Positions 18,138-26,526 of a stretch of DNA of 39,789 nt are shown one piece after another. The notes under the pieces are model-generated. The model saw only the letters and a program-made list of their open reading frames with translations. It did not search any database and was not told the origin of the DNA. The stretch's first letter is position 1. Each line of letters opens with the position of its first letter. Both the position numbers and the translations under genes were made by a program. Source of the stretch: Cryomorphaceae bacterium (GTDB taxonomy: Bacteria; Bacteroidota; Bacteroidia; Flavobacteriales; Crocinitomicaceae); contig JAJTDX010000020.1 in the NCBI GenBank assembly GCA_021298235.1, positions 1 to 39,789 of the forward strand. Reading direction: 5' to 3'.

Positions 18138-19406
18138 ATGAAACAGTTAATTATTTTCCTGCTCTGCCTTAGTTCAAGTGTGGCACTCTGTCAAAAGAGC
18201 ATGTTGCTGATGAACGGGGTCTTGCATGTCGGCAATGAAAAAACCATTGAAACGGCCGTCATCGGAATTCGAAATGGGAAGATTGAGCTCGTGCGCAATG
18301 CACTTGCATTCAGCTACAGCAAAGAAGACTGGGATACGATCATTGATCTCAAAGGACAGCATGTTTACCCAGGATTTTTTGCCGCGAATTCAACGCTCGG
18401 GTTGACAGAAGTTGATGCTGTTCGAGCGACAAGAGATTTTGAAGAAGTCGGAATGTTGAATCCTCATGTCAGATCACAAATTGCCTACAATGCTGAGTCC
18501 AAAGTGATCGCAACCGTTAGAACGAATGGCGTACTGTTTACCCAAGCAACTCCACGAGGAGGGTTGATCTCCGGGAGCTCCTCCGTTATGTCATCATACG
18601 GATGGAACTGGGAGGATGCGAGCATTTTAGCAGATGATGGAATTCATGTAAACTGGCCAGATGCTTATCAATGGCAATGGGAACAGCAAAGCATGAAGAA
18701 AAGTGAAACGTATGAAAAAGTGATTGGTGAATTGAGTACTTTTTTCGAAACCGCCCGGGCGTACAGTTTGCTCGATAAGCAACAACAAACAGATACTCGT
18801 TTGAATGCGATGGTGGACTGTTTTAAGGGAAGCAAACGTGTATATTTTCATGCAGGCAACATTCAGCAACTGCTTGATGTAATTGATTTTTCAAGAAAAT
18901 TTGCCCTTCCATTTCCGGTAATTGTGGGCGGTTATGAGAGTTACCTGATCACACGGCAGTTGAAAGACTCCAAAATCCCGGTAATGCTCGACCGTACACA
19001 CAGCTTGCCTGAAAGTGAAGGGGAGCCTGTCGATCTGCCATATCGTCTGCCAAAACTCTTGCAGGATGGTGGGGTAAAATTCTGTATACAGCCAAACGGT
19101 GATATGGAGGCTATGAATGCTCGAAACCTTCCTTTCAATGCGGGAACAGCATGGGCTTACGGATTGACTGAAGAACAAGCAGTCATGGCTATTTCACTTT
19201 CTGTGTGCGAGATAACAGGTATTTCTAAAAATTATGGCAGCATTGAAGAAGGTAAATCTGCTACACTTTTTATTTCGAAAGGAAATGCACTAGACATGCG
19301 GAGCAATCAAGCAACACTCATTCTTGTGGAAGGAAGAAAAATGGAGCTCTCAAATACTCAGCAAGAACTGTATCAGAAGTATTTAAAAAAATACGATGGG
19401 CAATGA
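18138..19406 (+). CDS. Exported amidohydrolase-like protein lacking metal ligands
   Basis: A 422-residue protein with a signal peptide (about 1-18, ending ALCQ). It has the amidohydrolase frame (TIIDLKGQHVYPGFFAANSTLGL and a C-terminal YGSIEEGKSATLFISKG) but no D-x-H-x-H: FAANST (81-86) stands in its place. The spots where the later His and Asp ligands should lie also show none I can align. It resembles module 1 of the upstream protein more than module 2. The 11-bp spacing from that gene suggests an operon. It is probably a non-catalytic partner of the same complex, which is inference. Confidence 0.82.
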   Translation: MKQLIIFLLCLSSSVALCQKSMLLMNGVLHVGNEKTIETAVIGIRNGKIELVRNALAFSYSKEDWDTIIDLKGQHVYPGFFAANSTLGLTEVDAVRATRDFEEVGMLNPHVRSQIAYNAESKVIATVRTNGVLFTQATPRGGLISGSSSVMSSYGWNWEDASILADDGIHVNWPDAYQWQWEQQSMKKSETYEKVIGELSTFFETARAYSLLDKQQQTDTRLNAMVDCFKGSKRVYFHAGNIQQLLDVIDFSRKFALPFPVIVGGYESYLITRQLKDSKIPVMLDRTHSLPESEGEPVDLPYRLPKLLQDGGVKFCIQPNGDMEAMNARNLPFNAGTAWAYGLTEEQAVMAISLSVCEITGISKNYGSIEEGKSATLFISKGNALDMRSNQATLILVEGRKMELSNTQQELYQKYLKKYDGQ

Positions 19407-19506
19407 CGCACTGCAACCTTTTTTGAAAGACGGTTGTTCAGGGGATAATTTCGCATTCAAACATAGGGGATATGATGAATTTAAAGAAAAAGGGGTATCA
19501 AGATCA

Positions 19507-19537
19507 TTGAAGCGTATGATTCTATTTCCTAATTTTG
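19507..19537 (+). promoter_or_regulatory. Bacteroidota-type promoter of sodA
   Basis: TTG at 19507-19509 is followed after 20 bp by TAATTTTG at 19530-19537, an exact TAnnTTTG -7 element. A leader of roughly 30 nt, A-rich near the end (aaaattaacaat), follows before ATG 19573. No operator-like inverted repeat is evident nearby, so regulation by oxidative stress cannot be read from the sequence. Confidence 0.68.
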
Positions 19538-19572
19538 GATGATTCAAAACAAAAATCTTAAAAATTAACAAT

Positions 19573-20172
19573 ATGGCTTTCGAATTACCAAAACTACCTT
19601 ATGCGTACGACGCACTTGAACCGCATATTGATGCGCAGACCATGGAGATCCATCATACGAAGCACCATCAGGCATACATCACGAATTTGAACAATGCAAT
19701 TGCTGGCACGGACCTAGAAGGAAAATCCATTGAAGAGATCCTCAAGGTATGTAAAGACAAACCTGCTGTACGAAATAACGGCGGAGGATACTGGAACCAC
19801 AACCTTTATTGGGAGGTAATGAGTCCAAATGGGGGAGGAGAACCGACAGGAGCACTTGCTGACGCAATTCATTCGGCTTTCGGATCTTTTGAAAATTTTA
19901 AAGATGAATTTTCTAAAGCAGGTGTTACTCGTTTTGGTTCTGGATGGGCCTGGCTTTGTGTTGAAAATGGAAAACTTGTAATCTGTTCAACAGCAAATCA
20001 AGACAACCCACTCATGGGTGAAGGATGTGGAGGTACAGCTATTCTTGGAATGGATGTTTGGGAGCATGCATATTATCTGCGTTATCAAAACCGTCGTCCA
20101 GACTACGTGAATGCTTTTTTCAATGTTATCAACTGGGAAGAAGTTTCGCGCCGCTACCAAGCAGCAATGTAA
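19573..20172 (+). CDS. sodA: Superoxide dismutase (Mn-type or cambialistic)
   Basis: A 199-residue Fe/Mn superoxide dismutase without signal peptide. The four metal ligands are His27 ([11 protein letters not shown]), His76 (NHNLYW), Asp161 and His165 (DVWEHAYY). The second-sphere glutamine lies in the C-terminal half (TANQD), as in Mn enzymes, but Mn versus Fe use cannot be settled by sequence alone. It converts superoxide to oxygen and hydrogen peroxide in the cytoplasm. It is a single-gene unit with its own promoter (19507-19537) and terminator (20195-20224). Codon use is moderately biased, as for a well-expressed gene. Confidence 0.96.
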   Translation: MAFELPKLPYAYDALEPHIDAQTMEIHHTKHHQAYITNLNNAIAGTDLEGKSIEEILKVCKDKPAVRNNGGGYWNHNLYWEVMSPNGGGEPTGALADAIHSAFGSFENFKDEFSKAGVTRFGSGWAWLCVENGKLVICSTANQDNPLMGEGCGGTAILGMDVWEHAYYLRYQNRRPDYVNAFFNVINWEEVSRRYQAAM

Positions 20173-20194
20173 ATTACTAAACCCCTTGATATTG

Positions 20195-20224
20195 AGGCTG
20201 TATCCGAAAGGTGCAGCCTTTTTT
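20195..20224 (+). terminator. Intrinsic terminator after sodA
   Basis: Arms aggctgta (20195-20202) and tgcagcct (20212-20219) pair over 8 bp with one G-T pair. The loop is closed further by a CC/GG pair around GAAA, and the hairpin runs into six T (20219-20224). It lies 23 bp after the sodA stop and 2 bp before the end of the convergent nfu gene. There is no matching A-run on the other side, so it should act mainly on the plus strand. Confidence 0.85.
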
Positions 20225-20226
20225 AT

Positions 20227-20469
20227 TTACAAAACATCAACTGCTTCGACTCGTTGAATTTCGGGAGCCATTTTACGCACAGCATCTTCCAACCCGGCCT
20301 TTAATGTCATGACGCTCATCGAACAGTCGCTGCACGCCCCCATCAAACGAACTTTGACTACCATCTCACTGGTAATTTCCACCAATTCCATATCTCCACC
20401 ATCAGCGTGCAGAAACGGTCGTAGCTGTTCTATGGCGGCATTCACTTTGTCTGTCAGTTCTTGTTTCAT
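20227..20469 (-). CDS. Nfu-type iron-sulfur scaffold (NifU C-terminal domain)
   Basis: An 80-residue single-domain protein of the NifU C-terminal (Nfu) type. It carries the cluster-binding motif CSDC (Cys46, Cys49) in LMGACSDCSMSVMTLKAGLE and the upstream RPFLHADGGDMELVEI signature. Such proteins hold a 4Fe-4S cluster as a dimer and pass it to target enzymes. Its ATG overlaps the stop of the Mrp gene by 4 bp (ATGA), indicating translational coupling of ATPase and scaffold. Its neighbours on the other strand end at a terminator 2 bp away. Confidence 0.92.
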   Translation of the reverse strand: MKQELTDKVNAAIEQLRPFLHADGGDMELVEITSEMVVKVRLMGACSDCSMSVMTLKAGLEDAVRKMAPEIQRVEAVDVL

Positions 20470-21557
20470 GGTTTTACCGTTTGGACTGCAGAATTGCTTT
20501 TCTGACGTTCAACTTCTTTCACAAAAATATGAACTAATTCATCAAAAGCCTTTGCCGTAGGACTATTTTCCTGAAATACAGCCGGCCGACCCGCATCACC
20601 AGCTTCTCGTACACCTTGTACCAATGGAATATGTCCGAGGAATGGAACATTCATTCCTTCAGCGAGGTTTCGGGCACCGTCTCTACCAAAAATAAAGTAT
20701 TTATGATCCGGCAATTCTTCAGGAGTGAACCAAGCCATATTTTCGATGATTCCTAAAACAGGTACGTTGACAGAGTCCATGCGGAACATGTTCACTCCTC
20801 TTCGTGCATCTGCAAGCGCCACCTCTTGTGGAGTCGAAACGATCACCACTCCATCGAGCGGAACAGTTTGAACAAGCGATAGGTGAATGTCCCCTGTACC
20901 GGGAGGAAGATCGATCAGCATAAAATCCATCTCACCCCAATAGGCATCTGTAAACATCTGGGTAAGAGCCTTCGCAGCCATAGGTCCGCGCCATACAACC
21001 GCATTGTCCTGATCCGTGAAGAATCCTATCGACAGAAGTTTTATTCCGTAGCTCATTACCGGATTGATCATTGGTTTGCCCTCAACATCGATCATTGTTG
21101 GGCGTTCCTTAACCACATCAAACATCGTTGGCATAGAAGGACCATAAATATCTGCATCTACTACACCCACTTTATAACCCGCTTTTGCAAGACCACCGGC
21201 CAAATTGGCCGTTACAGTAGATTTTCCAACTCCTCCTTTTCCGGACGCAATCGCTACTATGTGCTTGACCTCAGGCAATATAGTTCTTCGGACAGATCTA
21301 CTTTCTGATGGCAAAGCTTTAACAATGCAATCGACCGATAAGGATTTTCCAAAAACACGTCTTAAATTAAATTCTACGGCCTCCTGCAATCGTTTTCTAG
21401 CATGCAAAGCAGGATTAGAACTGTGCACAGAAAGACGAACCATTCCATCGGAAATATCTAGCTGTTCCAGTAAATTGGCTGACAAGATATCCTTTTTGAG
21501 ATCTGGATCAGTTATTCCTGAAAGGACTTCTAGAACATTTTCTCTGTTCAGCTCCAT
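20466..21557 (-). CDS. Mrp/ApbC-type iron-sulfur carrier ATPase
   Basis: A 363-residue protein with an N-terminal MIP18/DUF59 domain (about 1-80, SGITDPDL) and a P-loop ATPase domain with the deviant Walker A GKGGVGKS (106-113), DADIYGPSMP, and LIDLPPGTGD. Mrp/ApbC/Nbp35 proteins load Fe-S clusters onto client proteins in the cytoplasm. The CxxC of E. coli ApbC after the ENM motif is absent here: the segment reads ENMAWFTPEELPDHKYFIFG. This is a form I recall from other Bacteroidota. Coupling to nfu by a 4-bp overlap supports an Fe-S role. It is preceded by a lipoprotein gene 33 bp upstream. Confidence 0.93.
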   Translation of the reverse strand: MELNRENVLEVLSGITDPDLKKDILSANLLEQLDISDGMVRLSVHSSNPALHARKRLQEAVEFNLRRVFGKSLSVDCIVKALPSESRSVRRTILPEVKHIVAIASGKGGVGKSTVTANLAGGLAKAGYKVGVVDADIYGPSMPTMFDVVKERPTMIDVEGKPMINPVMSYGIKLLSIGFFTDQDNAVVWRGPMAAKALTQMFTDAYWGEMDFMLIDLPPGTGDIHLSLVQTVPLDGVVIVSTPQEVALADARRGVNMFRMDSVNVPVLGIIENMAWFTPEELPDHKYFIFGRDGARNLAEGMNVPFLGHIPLVQGVREAGDAGRPAVFQENSPTAKAFDELVHIFVKEVERQKSNSAVQTVKP

Positions 21558-21590
21558 ACTGTATTATTCGTTTAAGAAAAAGAAAGAGAA

Positions 21591-22190
21591 TTATTTAACC
21601 GGACTGAAGGATTTTACAGATTTTGCCATCAAATCAATAATTACTTTTTCATAACCTTCGTCACGACTACGAAGCTCGTAAGTAATCCCATTTATCGTTT
21701 TTTGTGCATACACGTGATATGATTTATGCTTAACACCAACGGTGGGAGATGCCTCTTTGGACCCCCTAACCATGAGCGTACTCTCGTATACAATCATGTC
21801 TTTTTCATCAACTAGATAGTTTATTTTGAAAAATTCCTGCTTTTTGAGCTCTTTTTTCTTGTATTCCACTAAGTCGTTATAGTCACCATAGTCCTCAATA
21901 TGCAATTCAAAGTTCGGTCCTACATAAATATCCCACACAAAATCTCCGTCATTGTGAACCACCTCAGGCTTCGTCGAAGCACCAATGTTAGCCGTTTCAT
22001 CGGGCAGCATTATCATAGCAGGAATTGAGAATTCCTTCAAGTTCAAGCCTTTAAATTCGTAATACTCATCTTCAGATCCCTCCTCATTTGAAACTTTGTC
22101 TGAACCTGAGCATGCAGCAAGCGCAAAAAAGAATACGAATGCCAAATAAGCCAATGGAAAACATGAAATTCGGTAAGACAATTTTTTCAT
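21591..22190 (-). CDS. Bacteroidota lipoprotein of unknown function
   Basis: I chose ATG 22190, giving 199 residues (MKKLSYRISC) with a lipoprotein signal peptide and lipobox ALAACS (Cys27). The frame is open up to 22247, but that part lies in or before the promoter at 22209-22241. The mature part starts with an acidic linker, then a beta-rich domain (DFVWDIYVGPNFELHIEDYGDY, a central YESTLMVRG, and HKSYHVYAQKTINGITYELRSRD). I cannot place the family. It precedes mrp-nfu by 33 bp on the same strand, so co-transcription is likely. Confidence 0.75.
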   Translation of the reverse strand: MKKLSYRISCFPLAYLAFVFFFALAACSGSDKVSNEEGSEDEYYEFKGLNLKEFSIPAMIMLPDETANIGASTKPEVVHNDGDFVWDIYVGPNFELHIEDYGDYNDLVEYKKKELKKQEFFKINYLVDEKDMIVYESTLMVRGSKEASPTVGVKHKSYHVYAQKTINGITYELRSRDEGYEKVIIDLMAKSVKSFSPVK

Positions 22191-22208
22191 ACTATTGTAC
22201 ATGAACAA

Positions 22209-22241
22209 CAAATATAAAATATTTAACCTGTTCGTAAACAA
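22209..22241 (-). promoter_or_regulatory. Bacteroidota-type promoter for lipoprotein-mrp-nfu
   Basis: On the minus strand TTG (plus 22241-22239) is followed after 22 bp by TATATTTG (plus 22216-22209), an exact TAnnTTTG. The leader to ATG 22190 is about 12 nt. This excludes the upstream in-frame start at 22247. Confidence 0.6.
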
Positions 22242-22304
22242 AAGCATTTCATCTTTGTTCTGATTTTAAACATCATTTATAACCACACGGAGCAACGTTC
22301 AACT

Positions 22305-23189
22305 ATGGGTTCTTACAAAATAAAAGACCTGGAAATTCTCACTGGCGTTAAGGCGCACACATTGAGAATTTGGGAGAAGCGTTACAACTTCATAAAACCG
22401 GACAGGACAGATACGCTCATACGCACCTACAGCGATGAAGATTTAGTATCGCTGATCAACATTGCTATGTTGAACAGACACGGAGTGAAAATATCAAAAA
22501 TTGCGGACATGAGCAAAGAACAAATTGCTCAAAAGATCCTGGAAATCAAACAAGCTGTACTACCCGATTCAAGTCACGAAAAACTCCTTCTTGCGTTAAT
22601 CCATCTTGATGAAACATTGTTTCGTGATACATTACAACATGTCATTGACGCATATGGACTGGAGGATACATTTTCCAAACATCTCGTCCCATTTTTAGAT
22701 CGAATTGGTATCATGTGGTTGGTTGGCACCATTAATCCTGCTCAGGAACATTTCATTTCAAATCTTATCAGACAAAAACTCATCTCGTCGATTGACCTTT
22801 TGGACATTCCAACAGACGAGAGTCGTCCGGTATTACTTTTTCTTGCCGAACACGAATGGCACGAAATAAGTTTGTTGTTTTACCAGTTTGCACTGCGCAG
22901 AAAAAATATCAAGACCGTTTATTTAGGTCAGAGCCTGCCGTATGATTCCCTTTTACTGGCAATAGAAAAAGTAAATCCTTGTGCATTAGTTAGTTCATGG
23001 TTGACAGCTGTAGATCCTCAATTTATGGTTAACTATTTTAAGCAATTGAGTAAGGATACAGGAAATCTTCCTCACTTTGCAGGAGGATACCAGATTAACA
23101 CGAACGTTTCATTGCTTAACGGATACGTGAAAGAAGTAAAAGTTCTCAAGGATCTTGATCAATTGGATCAGGTGATTAGGCTATCATAA
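22305..23189 (+). CDS. MerR-family regulator with cobalamin-binding (CarH-like) domains
   Basis: A 294-residue protein with three parts. A MerR DNA-binding domain (about 1-75) has KIKDLEILTGVKAHTLRIWEKRY. A four-helix cap follows, with W-x9-EH (Trp138, Glu148, His149). The C-terminal part is a Rossmann-like B12-binding domain (about 173-290), with the axial-ligand region EWHEIS (His186) and YLGQSLPYDSL. In CarH/LitR, the cap Trp and EH hold adenosylcobalamin, and light breaks the Co-C bond and releases DNA. Here the E-x-H-x-x-G motif is E-x-H-x-x-S, so the last glycine is lost. Binding is likely but not certain. No carotenoid gene is nearby. Confidence 0.85.
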   Translation: MGSYKIKDLEILTGVKAHTLRIWEKRYNFIKPDRTDTLIRTYSDEDLVSLINIAMLNRHGVKISKIADMSKEQIAQKILEIKQAVLPDSSHEKLLLALIHLDETLFRDTLQHVIDAYGLEDTFSKHLVPFLDRIGIMWLVGTINPAQEHFISNLIRQKLISSIDLLDIPTDESRPVLLFLAEHEWHEISLLFYQFALRRKNIKTVYLGQSLPYDSLLLAIEKVNPCALVSSWLTAVDPQFMVNYFKQLSKDTGNLPHFAGGYQINTNVSLLNGYVKEVKVLKDLDQLDQVIRLS

Positions 23190-23586
23190 CACCCTTCATT
23201 CCAATCTGTTCAATCAATTTCATTTTTGAAGGATCGATCGTTTCAGGCAGAAAAACAAACTTTTTGTCATACATCACTTCATCGACCCAGAAGCTGACCC
23301 AATATTCATTAGCCAAACCGAAAACATCTTCCATGATTGGTTCTATCTTGGCGATTTCGCCGGGTAATAAAATTTCAAGGCAATGTCTTAGCGTAGATGT
23401 CCGTATGCGCTCCCCAGTATTGGCATTTTCTCCATATCCTGTGCTGGTAATAATAACCCCTTCCATAATGTCATCTCGAAAATTAATCAGATAAACATTG
23501 TAGATCTTTACCTGATCTTCATTAAGCTCTTCAACCACTGCCACACCTACCTTCTCAACAGTAGGTCCTAGTAGACCTTCTTTCAT
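23176..23586 (-). CDS. Bacteroidota hypothetical protein
   Basis: A 136-residue product without signal peptide or membrane helix. It mixes beta strands (VGVAVVEEL, VKIYNVYLINF, GVIITSTGYGENANTGERIRTSTLRH) with a C-terminal strand-helix unit (KKFVFLPETIDPSKMKLIEQIG). I do not recognise the family. Its ATG overlaps the stop of the serine hydrolase gene by 4 bp, and its 3' end overlaps the convergent merR gene by 14 bp. The unbroken frame and the overlap chain argue that it is a real gene. Confidence 0.7.
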   Translation of the reverse strand: MKEGLLGPTVEKVGVAVVEELNEDQVKIYNVYLINFRDDIMEGVIITSTGYGENANTGERIRTSTLRHCLEILLPGEIAKIEPIMEDVFGLANEYWVSFWVDEVMYDKKFVFLPETIDPSKMKLIEQIGMKGVMIA

Positions 23587-24724
23587 CGTATTTTATTTTT
23601 TCCGGCTATCTCACGAGCGATTCTCAAGTATTCAAAAAAATCCTGCGGATGACCCACTTTTTTAATGTTATTATTTTTCTGCGATTTCGATAAACTCACG
23701 TTGTCTTTTCGCTTCATTCCAAGCCTGACTATCACCAAGTCTTCTTTTGGAATCGAAATAATGTATTGTCCCTTAATCCCACGACAATATGTAATTGTTT
23801 GATTTTTTTCAGGATAGGTCCACACATGGAGACCGTATCGGTAATTTGGCACGCCTTCTTCCGTGAGCATTGGCACGGGTTTAGACATTTCTTTGATAAA
23901 CCATTCCGGCACCACCTGTTCCTTTCCCCATCTTCCTCCACGGTGAATCAACAGACCAAGCCGAGCAAAATCGCGGGCAGTAGCATGTATTCAGAAACCG
24001 ATTTTCCAGTGGCCTTTTCAAGGACATACCCCAATAACTGGGAATTTCCACTCTGATAGATAAACTTTTTACCGGGTGCAGTTACGGCCTCCTGCCGGTT
24101 GACTAGCTCGAAAAGATTCGATCCATAGTATGATTCAGCATTTTCGGATAAGGGATTGGAGGCACTTTCCTCCCAATCCAAACCTGAGGACATCATTAAC
24201 AAGTGACGAATCGTGATTTTTTTCTTTTCTCCTTTGTTGAAGTTAGCGAGGTAATTACCCACCGGTTCATCCAGACTTTTAATATTTCCCTCCTCAACGG
24301 CTATAGCAATGAGCATTGCTACAAGTGTTTTCGCGGCCGAAAAACTATTTGATACCGTTTCAGGAGTATGTCCATTCGTATATTTCTCAAACAACAAACT
24401 GTCTCCTTTTAGCACCAAAAAAGCGCGTGTATCAAGAGTTTTCATTAGTTCCTGGTCACGAGAGTTGAATTCATAGGTGTTCACCTTTATTGATCGAAAC
24501 AAGACATTAGCCTTTTCATTAGGTTCAATCGTGTCATTGTAAAAGATGTTCAGGTCGTAGATTTCGGGACCCGTTTTTCCTTTCAGATAGGTGTGTCGTA
24601 TTCCGTTGTACAAGTAAAGTTTCCCGGAAAGAAGAATAAGGATGTTTAGAATGATCAGAATTCCCAGGATTATCCAGAGGATTCCCTTCACAAGTTTCCA
24701 ACCAATTCCGACTATTCTCCTCAT
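23583..24724 (-). pseudogene. Serine hydrolase (beta-lactamase/class C family), frame broken by internal deletion
   Basis: The first frame (24724-23948, 258 aa) has an N-terminal membrane segment (about 12-33), the nucleophile motif SAAK (Ser129-Lys132), and YQSGN (Tyr223), all as in beta-lactamase-related hydrolases. After SVSEYM (residue 247) the frame runs into a stop. The remainder lies in another frame, beginning ATARDFARLG, through RGIKGQYIISIPKEDLVIVRLG to the stop at 23583. Intact relatives have roughly 30 residues between these two motifs, so about 90-100 bp appear lost, with a frame change near 23975-23990. Both ends keep 4-bp overlaps with lipB and the next gene. A recent deletion or an assembly error both fit. 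Confidence 0.82.
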
Positions 24725-25434
24725 GAATTTATTTTTATTGTAAAACCAAATACCTCAGCCATTTTTGAGGTCAGGATGTCTTTTACCTTTCCAATCGAAA
24801 CAGAAGCTCCCAGCTCTCTTTGCATTGAAGTTACAGCTTTATCCTCTATCCCACAAGGAACAATGTGTGAAAAGTAGTTAAGATCAGTATTGACATTGAA
24901 TCCTATACCATGCATTGTTACCCATCTTGAACTTTTTACACCCATAGCACAAATTTTTCTGGCATCAGGCGTTCCTGCATCGATCCAAACACCGGTGAGC
25001 CCTTCTTCCCTTCCTGCTGGAATTCCGAATTCTTCGAGCGTCAAAATAACTGCCTCCTCAAGAAAACGCATGTATTTGTGAATGTCGGTAAAAAACTGGT
25101 CCAAATCGAAGATCGGATACATGACCAATTGTCCCGGACCATGGTACGTTATATCACCTCCCCTGTTTATCTTATAAAAACTCGCATCAACAGCATTTAG
25201 AGCATGTTCGTCAAGGAGAAGGTTCGTTGCTGAACCACTTTTCCCAAGGGTGAATACATGGGGATGCTCACAAAATAGAAGACGGTGGGCACATGGTATT
25301 ATTTTCGGATCATTGCGCATGGCAATTTTGCGCTGAATCATCTCCTGAAAAATAGATTCTTGCAGATCCCAGGCTTCCTGATAATCAATCAAGCCGAGAT
25401 CCATAAGGATAACCTCAGGAAGCATAGGAATCAC
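24721..25434 (-). CDS. lipB: Octanoyltransferase LipB
   Basis: A 237-residue LipB. The core motif RGGDITYHGPGQ lies at 91-102, and the catalytic pair is Lys160 (ARKICAMGVK) and Cys194 (HIVPCGI), 34 residues apart as in E. coli LipB. It moves octanoyl from acyl carrier protein to lipoyl domains, the first step of protein lipoylation, in the cytoplasm. The neighbour upstream is the SIS isomerase gene and downstream the broken serine hydrolase, with 4-bp overlaps at both sides. No specific regulatory signal is visible. Confidence 0.96.
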   Translation of the reverse strand: MIPMLPEVILMDLGLIDYQEAWDLQESIFQEMIQRKIAMRNDPKIIPCAHRLLFCEHPHVFTLGKSGSATNLLLDEHALNAVDASFYKINRGGDITYHGPGQLVMYPIFDLDQFFTDIHKYMRFLEEAVILTLEEFGIPAGREEGLTGVWIDAGTPDARKICAMGVKSSRWVTMHGIGFNVNTDLNYFSHIVPCGIEDKAVTSMQRELGASVSIGKVKDILTSKMAEVFGFTIKINS

Positions 25435-26414
25435 AATTTAGAGAGCTCACTTTTTAGTCGATCTATTACTTTAATGTCCATGATATCAGCTTTGTTGAGC
25501 TCACATAAATAATAGGACGCCCAATCCAACAAATGAATAAGGTAGATCGTTCGTTGCATGTAGCTCGAACCTTTGGCTTCAATTGAATGTACAAATGGAG
25601 TTTTTAAGCTGACAATTTCTCTTGAAATCTCGAGTCGTTTTTTATTTCGGAATGTAATATCTTCCCCTTCTATAAAAAGAACTGAAAAACGTTCATCACC
25701 TCCGCCCCAGCCTACAAGCTCGTTGTGATTCATCTCAGGTATGACATGAGATATGCAGAGAAATTTAGCGTTCTCATTAAATTGCTGGCGCGTTCGGATG
25801 ACCACACTTTCGTATTCAACTCCCGAATAGATCACTCCCACCTTACCGTACATGGCTTGGGCGATCTCACGAGCAAGTGCGTGAATCTCAGATGAATTTG
25901 TTTCTAATAATGAGGCGCATGTGAGTAACTCTTGGATTTTACCAGAATTAATGAACCCATAGGTTTCAAGAATTTTTATCAATTGAACCACGGAATAGGC
26001 CGTTGCAGCTCTCGGAGGAAAACCACCACGAACCACAATATAATCGAAGTTGTATTGTTCACAGAAATCCTTTAATTGACCTCCGGAGCAAATTCCGGCA
26101 ATAAGGGCCCCTTTAAGACGAGCTTCTTCAAGAGCAATCAGTGTTTCTTCAGTATTTCCGGAGTAAGAGGAGCCAATAACGAAGGTTTTCTCACTCACAA
26201 AAGAAGGCAAGGTATAATCCTGAAGCAAAACAACTGGAACAGATAGCTCGGCTGCAACCCATTGCGAAACGATACGTCCACCTATACCGGATCCACCCAT
26301 TCCACATATGACAATATGCTCAATTCCTCTCGGAACATTTTTTAATTGAGCAGAAGAAGCAATCTCAATCGCTTCTCTGATATGATTTGGAAAGTCTTGA
26401 ATTAACGTCCTCAT
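25431..26414 (-). CDS. Bifunctional phosphoglucose/phosphomannose isomerase-type SIS protein
   Basis: A 327-residue SIS-domain isomerase of the archaeal/bacterial bifunctional Pgi/Pmi type. The sugar-phosphate loops GMGGSGIG (38-45) and SYSGNTEET (83-91) and the signature PPRAA (133-137, for the ERPRAA-like motif) are present, as are DITFRNKKR and a C-terminal helix with DIKVIDRLK. It should interconvert fructose-6-phosphate with glucose-6-phosphate and/or mannose-6-phosphate. It heads the lipB operon with a 4-bp overlap. A TATTTTTG element lies 5 nt upstream of its ATG (26420-26427). Confidence 0.9.
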   Translation of the reverse strand: MRTLIQDFPNHIREAIEIASSAQLKNVPRGIEHIVICGMGGSGIGGRIVSQWVAAELSVPVVLLQDYTLPSFVSEKTFVIGSSYSGNTEETLIALEEARLKGALIAGICSGGQLKDFCEQYNFDYIVVRGGFPPRAATAYSVVQLIKILETYGFINSGKIQELLTCASLLETNSSEIHALAREIAQAMYGKVGVIYSGVEYESVVIRTRQQFNENAKFLCISHVIPEMNHNELVGWGGGDERFSVLFIEGEDITFRNKKRLEISREIVSLKTPFVHSIEAKGSSYMQRTIYLIHLLDWASYYLCELNKADIMDIKVIDRLKSELSKL

Positions 26415-26419
26415 GAAAA

Positions 26420-26427
26420 CAAAAATA
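26420..26427 (-). promoter_or_regulatory. TAnnTTTG element abutting the SIS isomerase start
   Basis: TATTTTTG on the minus strand with 5 nt to ATG 26414. No TTG is present 17-23 bp upstream, so this is a -7 match only. If used, the transcript would start at or next to the start codon. Confidence 0.4.
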
Positions 26428-26508
26428 GTTTGATTTATAATTATTCGAAGTTTCGCCTTAAAAGTTTCAAATTTTGACAGTAAATCAAGTTATTCAGATG
26501 GAAACATC

Positions 26509-26516
26509 TAACTTTG
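26509..26516 (+). promoter_or_regulatory. TAnnTTTG element abutting the thioesterase start
   Basis: TAACTTTG with 10 nt to ATG 26527. No TTG lies at the usual -33 distance. The leader would be 5 nt or less. Confidence 0.4.
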
Positions 26517-26526
26517 ACAAAAAACA

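Noticed and set aside
23264..23494. Small frame opposite the hypothetical gene next to merR
   Set aside because: It lies wholly inside the minus-strand gene, has no start signals and shows no family features.
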